Shown piece after piece: positions 60,109 to 64,000 of a stretch of 64,000 nt of DNA. Location: NCBI GenBank assembly GCA_027493055.1, contig JAPUDO010000068.1, forward strand, positions 50,669 to 114,668, given 5' to 3'. A model generated the notes under the pieces. That model did no database searches. It was not told the origin of the DNA and saw only the letters and a program-made list of their open reading frames with translations. A program made the position numbers and the translations under genes. Every line of letters begins with the position of its first letter. Positions within the stretch are counted from its first letter, which is position 1. The stretch comes from Niabella sp. (lineage in GTDB: Bacteria; Bacteroidota; Bacteroidia; Chitinophagales; Chitinophagaceae).

Positions 60109-60846
60109 ATGAATAAACAGATTAGAATAAACTATATAGAAAGCTTTGGCACACAGGACGGGCCGGGCGTAAGAATGGTAGTATTTACACAGGGCTGTCT
60201 TTTAAAATGTCTTTATTGCCAAAACCCGGATACTATCCCAATCCAGGGAGGTACAGAGATGAGCTGGGAGGAAATTTTTGATAAGGCCATGCGTCAAAAG
60301 GAGTATTTTGGCACACGTGGCGGGATCACTATTTCAGGCGGAGAGCCTTTGCTGCACGCCGAAGCCCTGCTTCCTTTATTTAAGGCCATAAAAGAGGCAG
60401 GATATACTACTGCCCTGGATACCAACGGCTTTGTATGGAACCATCATGTAGAAGATCTGCTGGAGTACACTGATTTTATATTGCTCGACATTAAACATAT
60501 CAACCCGCATACACATAAAAAGCTTACGGGCGTTCAGCTATCCCCTATTTTAGAGTTTGCCCATAAAGCCAGCCAGCTTAATAAACGCATATGGCTGCGC
60601 TATGTACTGGTGCCCGGCTGGAACGACAGCGATGAAGACCTGCACGAGTGGGCCAGGTTCGGCGCTTCTATTAAAGGAGTAGAGCGTGTAGAAATATTGC
60701 CTTATCATACATTGGGTGTACCTAAATATGCCGAAATGGGGCAGGAATATCTTTTATCGGATGTAAAAACACCCACACCGGATCTAAAAAATAAAACAAA
60801 ACAAATTTTCGAGGAGGAAGGGCTGAAAAACATCGTAGTGAAATAA
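60109..60846 (+). CDS. pflA: Pyruvate formate-lyase activating enzyme
   Basis: This radical-SAM enzyme of about 245 residues makes the glycyl radical on PflB. The Fe-S cluster motif is C-L-L-K-C-L-Y-C (CxxxCxxC); ISGGEPLLH binds SAM. It ends with the family's YHTLGVPKYAEMG segment. ATG 60109 (MNKQIRINYIESFGTQDGPG) matches the family start; the ATG at 60055 would add 18 residues from the promoter region. pflB follows after 213 bases. Confidence 0.93.
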   Translation: MNKQIRINYIESFGTQDGPGVRMVVFTQGCLLKCLYCQNPDTIPIQGGTEMSWEEIFDKAMRQKEYFGTRGGITISGGEPLLHAEALLPLFKAIKEAGYTTALDTNGFVWNHHVEDLLEYTDFILLDIKHINPHTHKKLTGVQLSPILEFAHKASQLNKRIWLRYVLVPGWNDSDEDLHEWARFGASIKGVERVEILPYHTLGVPKYAEMGQEYLLSDVKTPTPDLKNKTKQIFEEEGLKNIVVK

Positions 60847-61059
60847 ATCATGTTTTTGACATAAATGACTGCCTCTAATTATGAAAAAATATTGCTTAAC
60901 TCAGCTTCTTGCCTTCCCTCTACCGGCTCTTAATTTTCTGGTCTCACGCTCATGTTCTCAATCATGTTTCTTCATGATGAAAGTCAGCATTTACGCTACT
61001 TTGAGTGAGTAGCTTTACTTCTCACAAACACAAAAATTAACTTCAAAAAATTAAATACA
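60847..61059. other. Leader of pflB
   Basis: A 213-base gap with CATGATGAA / TTCTTCATGATG-type words and TAGCTTTA (one base off the -7 box) near 61010. No FNR-like palindrome was found, so anaerobic control is not visible. Confidence 0.35.
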
Positions 61060-63300
61060 ATGATAACAGAAGCCGACGTCAAACAGTCAAAGTTTTTGGG
61101 TACTAAGTGGATCAATACACTGAACATAAATGATTTCATTTATGCAAACATTACTCCTTACCTGGGAGATGCCTCTTTTTTAGAAAATGCAACAGAAAGG
61201 ACTAACTCAGTTTGGAATAAAACCAAAGAATTTTTAAAAGAAGAAAGAGATAATAACGGATTGAGAAGTGTGGATGTTGCCACTATCTCTACCATAACCA
61301 GCCACAAACCTGGTTATATACTTAAAGAAAAAGAGCTGATAGTTGGCCTGCAAACCGATGCGCCGCTTCGCCGTTCTATAAAACCTTTTGGCGGTATCAA
61401 ATTAGTTGAAAGCGCTTTGGAAGAAAGGGGACTGCAAATAGATCCATCTGTAAAAGAAGTGTTCAATTATGCCAAGAATCACAACGATGCTGTTTTTTCG
61501 GCTTATGACAAAGAGATCCGCCTTTACAGGAGTAACCATATTGTAACAGGACTGCCCGATAACTATGCTCGCGGCCGTATCATTGGTGATTACAGGAGGC
61601 TGGCTTTATATGGTGCCGATCAGCTGATCGCTTTCAAACAACAGGATGCTGCAGCTATTGGTGGTGAAATGAATGATGAAAAAGTACGCCTGCGCGAAGA
61701 AGTAGCCTTGCAGATAGCAGCTTTGAAAGATATTAAGAAAATGGCAGCTTCTTATGGTTACGATGTTTCTAAACCTGCAAGCAATGCACAGGAAGCTATA
61801 CAATGGGTGTATTTTGCCTACCTTGCTGCTATTAAAGAACAGGATGGTGCGGCCATGTCCATGGGTAACGTTTCTACCTTCCTTGATATTTATATTGAAA
61901 GAGACCTGGAAGAAGGTGTCATTACTGAGGCCCAGGCCCAGGAAATGATTGATGACTTTGTAATTAAATTAAGGTTGGTACGCCATCTGCGCCCCGGTTC
62001 TTATGATGATATTTTTGGTGGTGATCCAACATGGGTTACAGAATCTATAGGCGGGCAGTTATTTGACGGCAGAACCAAAGTAACAAAAACCTCTTTCCGG
62101 TTCCTGCAAACATTATATAACCTTGGCCCTTCTCCCGAGCCCAATCTTACTGTGCTTTGGAGTAAAGACCTGCCTGAAGGCTTCAAGAAATTCTGTGCAA
62201 AAGTATCTGTGGATACTTCTTCTATCCAGTACGAAAATGACGACCTGATGCGTGCTTCAAGAGGCAGTGATGACTATGGTATTGCATGTTGCGTATCGCA
62301 CCAGGCAATTGGTAAGTCTATCCAGCATTTTGGCGCAAGGGTAAACCTGCCAAAAGCATTGTTACTGGCCTTAAATACCGGCAGGGAAGAAGAGCATGGT
62401 ATTGAAATACTGAAAAACGTTCCCGCTTTACCCGAAGGCCCGCTGAGTTACGATACAGTGATGGACAACTTTAAAAAAGCAATGGTAGAGCTGGCAAGGG
62501 TGTATGCAAAATCTATGTATATCATCCACTACATGCACGATAAATACTATTATGAAAAAGCCCAGATGGCCATGATAGATACAAATCCGCATGTGGATGT
62601 TGCCTATGGCGCTGCAGGTATTTCTATTATTGCCGATTCTTTATCTGCTATTAAATATGCCAAAGTTACCCCGGTAAGGAATGAAATTGGCCTGGCAGTT
62701 GATTTTAAAACAGAAGGTGATTTTCCTAAATACGGTAATGACGATGATCGGGTAGACCTTATTGCAAAAGAAGTAGCCGCCTTCTTCTATGCTGAGCTGT
62801 GCAAGCACACTCCATATAAGAACGCTACTCCTACCCTTTCCTTACTTACCATTACATCCAATGTCATGTACGGTAAGAATACAGGAGCCACTCCTGATGG
62901 CAGGCCGGCACATGAAAGTTTTGCTCCGGGCGCCAACCCTATGCACGGCCGCGATGCTTCGGGAGCTATCTGTTCTTTAAACTCAGTAGCAAAACTGAAT
63001 TATGAAGTGGCGCAGGATGGTATTTCCAACACGTTCTCCATTATTCCTAAAGCGCTGGGTGCAACAAAAGAAGAGCAGATCGATAACCTGGTGGATATGA
63101 TGAATGGTTATTTTGCTAAAAACGCGCACCACCTGAATGTGAATGTATTGAACAGGGATTTGCTGATGGATGCTTATAACCATCCTGAAAACTATCCGCA
63201 GCTGACTATACGGGTATCAGGTTACGCCGTAAACTTTGTAAGGCTTTCCAAAGATCACCAGTTAGAGGTGATTCAAAGAACCTTCCATGAATGTATGTAA
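61060..63300 (+). CDS. pflB: Formate C-acetyltransferase (pyruvate formate-lyase)
   Basis: PflB (746 residues) cleaves pyruvate with CoA to acetyl-CoA and formate without oxygen. The adjacent active-site cysteines are in [14 protein letters not shown], and the glycyl-radical loop near the C terminus is [13 protein letters not shown]. Length and ends are normal. Together with pflA and the OFA transporter it forms a fermentation unit, so the organism can probably live with little oxygen, in line with the Bat proteins. Confidence 0.96.
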   Translation: MITEADVKQSKFLGTKWINTLNINDFIYANITPYLGDASFLENATERTNSVWNKTKEFLKEERDNNGLRSVDVATISTITSHKPGYILKEKELIVGLQTDAPLRRSIKPFGGIKLVESALEERGLQIDPSVKEVFNYAKNHNDAVFSAYDKEIRLYRSNHIVTGLPDNYARGRIIGDYRRLALYGADQLIAFKQQDAAAIGGEMNDEKVRLREEVALQIAALKDIKKMAASYGYDVSKPASNAQEAIQWVYFAYLAAIKEQDGAAMSMGNVSTFLDIYIERDLEEGVITEAQAQEMIDDFVIKLRLVRHLRPGSYDDIFGGDPTWVTESIGGQLFDGRTKVTKTSFRFLQTLYNLGPSPEPNLTVLWSKDLPEGFKKFCAKVSVDTSSIQYENDDLMRASRGSDDYGIACCVSHQAIGKSIQHFGARVNLPKALLLALNTGREEEHGIEILKNVPALPEGPLSYDTVMDNFKKAMVELARVYAKSMYIIHYMHDKYYYEKAQMAMIDTNPHVDVAYGAAGISIIADSLSAIKYAKVTPVRNEIGLAVDFKTEGDFPKYGNDDDRVDLIAKEVAAFFYAELCKHTPYKNATPTLSLLTITSNVMYGKNTGATPDGRPAHESFAPGANPMHGRDASGAICSLNSVAKLNYEVAQDGISNTFSIIPKALGATKEEQIDNLVDMMNGYFAKNAHHLNVNVLNRDLLMDAYNHPENYPQLTIRVSGYAVNFVRLSKDHQLEVIQRTFHECM

Positions 63301-63326
63301 TTTTTTGTAGTTAGAGATAAGTAATA

Positions 63327-63358
63327 AAGCGGCCCATTTTTATGGATCGCTTTTTTTT
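63327..63358 (+). terminator. Rho-independent terminator of pflB
   Basis: AAGCGGCCCAT and ATGGATCGCTT form a stem over TTTT with one internal mismatch, followed by a run of eight T. It lies 27 bases after the pflB stop codon. Confidence 0.8.
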
Positions 63359-63392
63359 ATGTCCTTTGTATTTTCAATTCGTTTTATCGCTT

Positions 63393-63581
63393 TCAAATGG
63401 TTTGTATGAATTGCGTTGTTCTTTGAGAATTAACACAGTAGCCAATCGAAATAATTGCATCTAAATTGTAAAACTTTGTTTTATAATTTTTACCGTCAGA
63501 GGCAGTTGCCGAGAAATCCTCGGTAACTGAATTTTCATTAAGCTCACCAGATTTGATCCGGGCTTCTTCATTTTTCCCGAA
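63393..63581 (-). pseudogene. RhuM-family remnant
   Basis: A minus-strand reading frame without start codon encodes FGKNEEARIKSGELNENSV, then DGKNYKTKFYNLDAIISIGY, CVNSQRTTQF, and stops at 63393. GELNENSV, DGKNYKTKFYNLDAIIS and VNSQRTTQF match the N-terminal half of RhuM (virulence-protein) sequences. Both ends of the domain are missing, so it is a gene fragment. Confidence 0.6.
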
Positions 63582-63701
63582 ATGTAGAAAGCATTGCCCG
63601 AAACGGGAATCCTGCTTTTGTTTTTGTGTGTGCTTTGGCCTATTTTGCTCTTATAATCCACATCTTCAAACTGCCAAGGATAGCACCGGAAATGGCGAAA
63701 T

Positions 63702-64000
63702 TTAGCTTCTATCTCCTTCCTTCCCAACCTGTTTTTTCTTTTTTTCGGGAAGGTAATTTTGATCTGATACTACTTTTTGCCCGGTTTTGCTTTCTAATTC
63801 TTTTCTTGCGTTGCCTGCAACTGCTCCGCCTTGCCTTGCGGCCTTTTTATTTTCTTCAAACCCTTCGGGATTTTGCGTTTTAACGATGGCCGTAGTAGAT
63901 GCTTCACCCAACATGGAAAAAATCAATTCAAGATCTGTCATGTGATCACGTAGATTCTGACTTTTGAGACCTTTTACTTTTTTGTATTCCGATGGTGTAA
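63702..64000 (-). CDS. DinD-like protein, 3' part (cut by window edge)
   Basis: The minus-strand frame is open to the window edge and carries YKKVKGLKSQNLRDHMTDLE, LIFSMLGEASTT, KAARQGGAVAGNARKELESKTGQKVVS and NYLPEKKKK before the stop at 63702. This is the C-terminal region of DinD (DNA-damage-inducible) and related antirepressor-type proteins found in Bacteroidota accessory regions. The gene begins beyond position 64000. No SOS box can be seen in the part given. Confidence 0.75.
   Translation of the reverse strand, partial: TPSEYKKVKGLKSQNLRDHMTDLELIFSMLGEASTTAIVKTQNPEGFEENKKAARQGGAVAGNARKELESKTGQKVVSDQNYLPEKKKKQVGKEGDRS

Noticed and set aside
60847..61059. FNR or CRP site before pflB
   Set aside because: No palindrome of the TTGAT-N4-ATCAA or TGTGA-N6-TCACA type could be found.
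63461..63727. An 88-residue minus-strand open frame overlapping the DinD-like stop codon
   Set aside because: Its composition is unlike a protein, it overlaps the real 3' end, and another frame of the same strand shows clear RhuM similarity.

Overview
The window looks like a chromosomal segment of a member of the Bacteroidota, most likely family Chitinophagaceae. Supporting signs are a SusC/SusD pair with its own ECF sigma factor and FecR anti-sigma factor, Bat (aerotolerance) proteins, the Bacteroidota type of TonB, many secreted proteins with SFAQ/SxAQ signal-peptide ends, and repeated use of the Bacteroidota -7 promoter box TAnnTTTG. I saw no rRNA, tRNA, CRISPR array, prophage or classical insertion sequence. 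The genus cannot be fixed from the window alone.

Layout. 0.2-3.9 kb: coaX, an outer-membrane protein, lptC and a short-chain dehydrogenase. 4.2-7.4 kb (minus strand): CCA-adding enzyme, threonylcarbamoyl-AMP synthase and a family-4 glycosyltransferase. 7.5-8.1 kb: a small toxin-antitoxin-like pair whose second gene is frameshifted. 8.1-13.5 kb: dapD, rsgA, a gamma-carbonic-anhydrase-like protein, then an AmgK-like sugar kinase fused to a RapZ C-terminal domain and a MurU-like nucleotidyltransferase, with a four-helix-bundle gene between them. 13.5-19.2 kb: two paralogous M1 metallopeptidases around HupE and DUF6702 genes. 19.4-24.8 kb: exbD, tonB, psd, an NTF2-like protein and batC/batB, separated by repeat-rich DNA. 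24.9-32.0 kb: class D beta-lactamase lipoprotein, degenerate 2H-like protein, SIMPL protein, a tandem-repeat serine hydrolase, Mn-type superoxide dismutase, TadA and aldehyde dehydrogenase. 32.1-41.5 kb: ECF sigma, FecR, SusC, SusD and a Tat-exported phospholipase C, apparently one phospholipid-acquisition unit. 41.8-47.4 kb: glutathione peroxidase, a small barrel protein, a membrane MutS-like ATPase, an amidohydrolase and prfA. 47.5-52.3 kb: a REP-associated tyrosine transposase (RAYT), a TonB-dependent receptor and a beta-propeller protein. 52.4-58.2 kb: polA, a secreted peptide-deformylase-like protein with an altered metal ligand, a lipocalin-like lipoprotein, a HAD phosphatase and TerC. 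58.7-63.3 kb: an OFA-family transporter with pflA and pflB for anaerobic formate metabolism. The right edge holds the 3' part of a DinD-like gene and a RhuM remnant.

The most unusual content is non-coding. At least five families of small hairpin or terminal-inverted-repeat elements occur between genes, and two insertions of REP-like sequence sit in frame inside genes (the AmgK-like kinase and the RAYT itself). In the RAYT the arm of a REP hairpin appears to have been amplified into seven 18-bp units that encode a hexapeptide repeat. One two-hairpin module occurs twice with a compensatory base-pair change. A MITE-like element with perfect 14-bp terminal inverted repeats occurs twice, each time just upstream of a gene on the same strand. 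Degenerate short-word tracts fill several intergenic regions and run up to or into the 5' ends of rsgA and the murU-like gene.

Many starts were re-chosen from promoter position, signal peptide or family alignment as remembered; no database search was possible, so family names rest on motif recognition.
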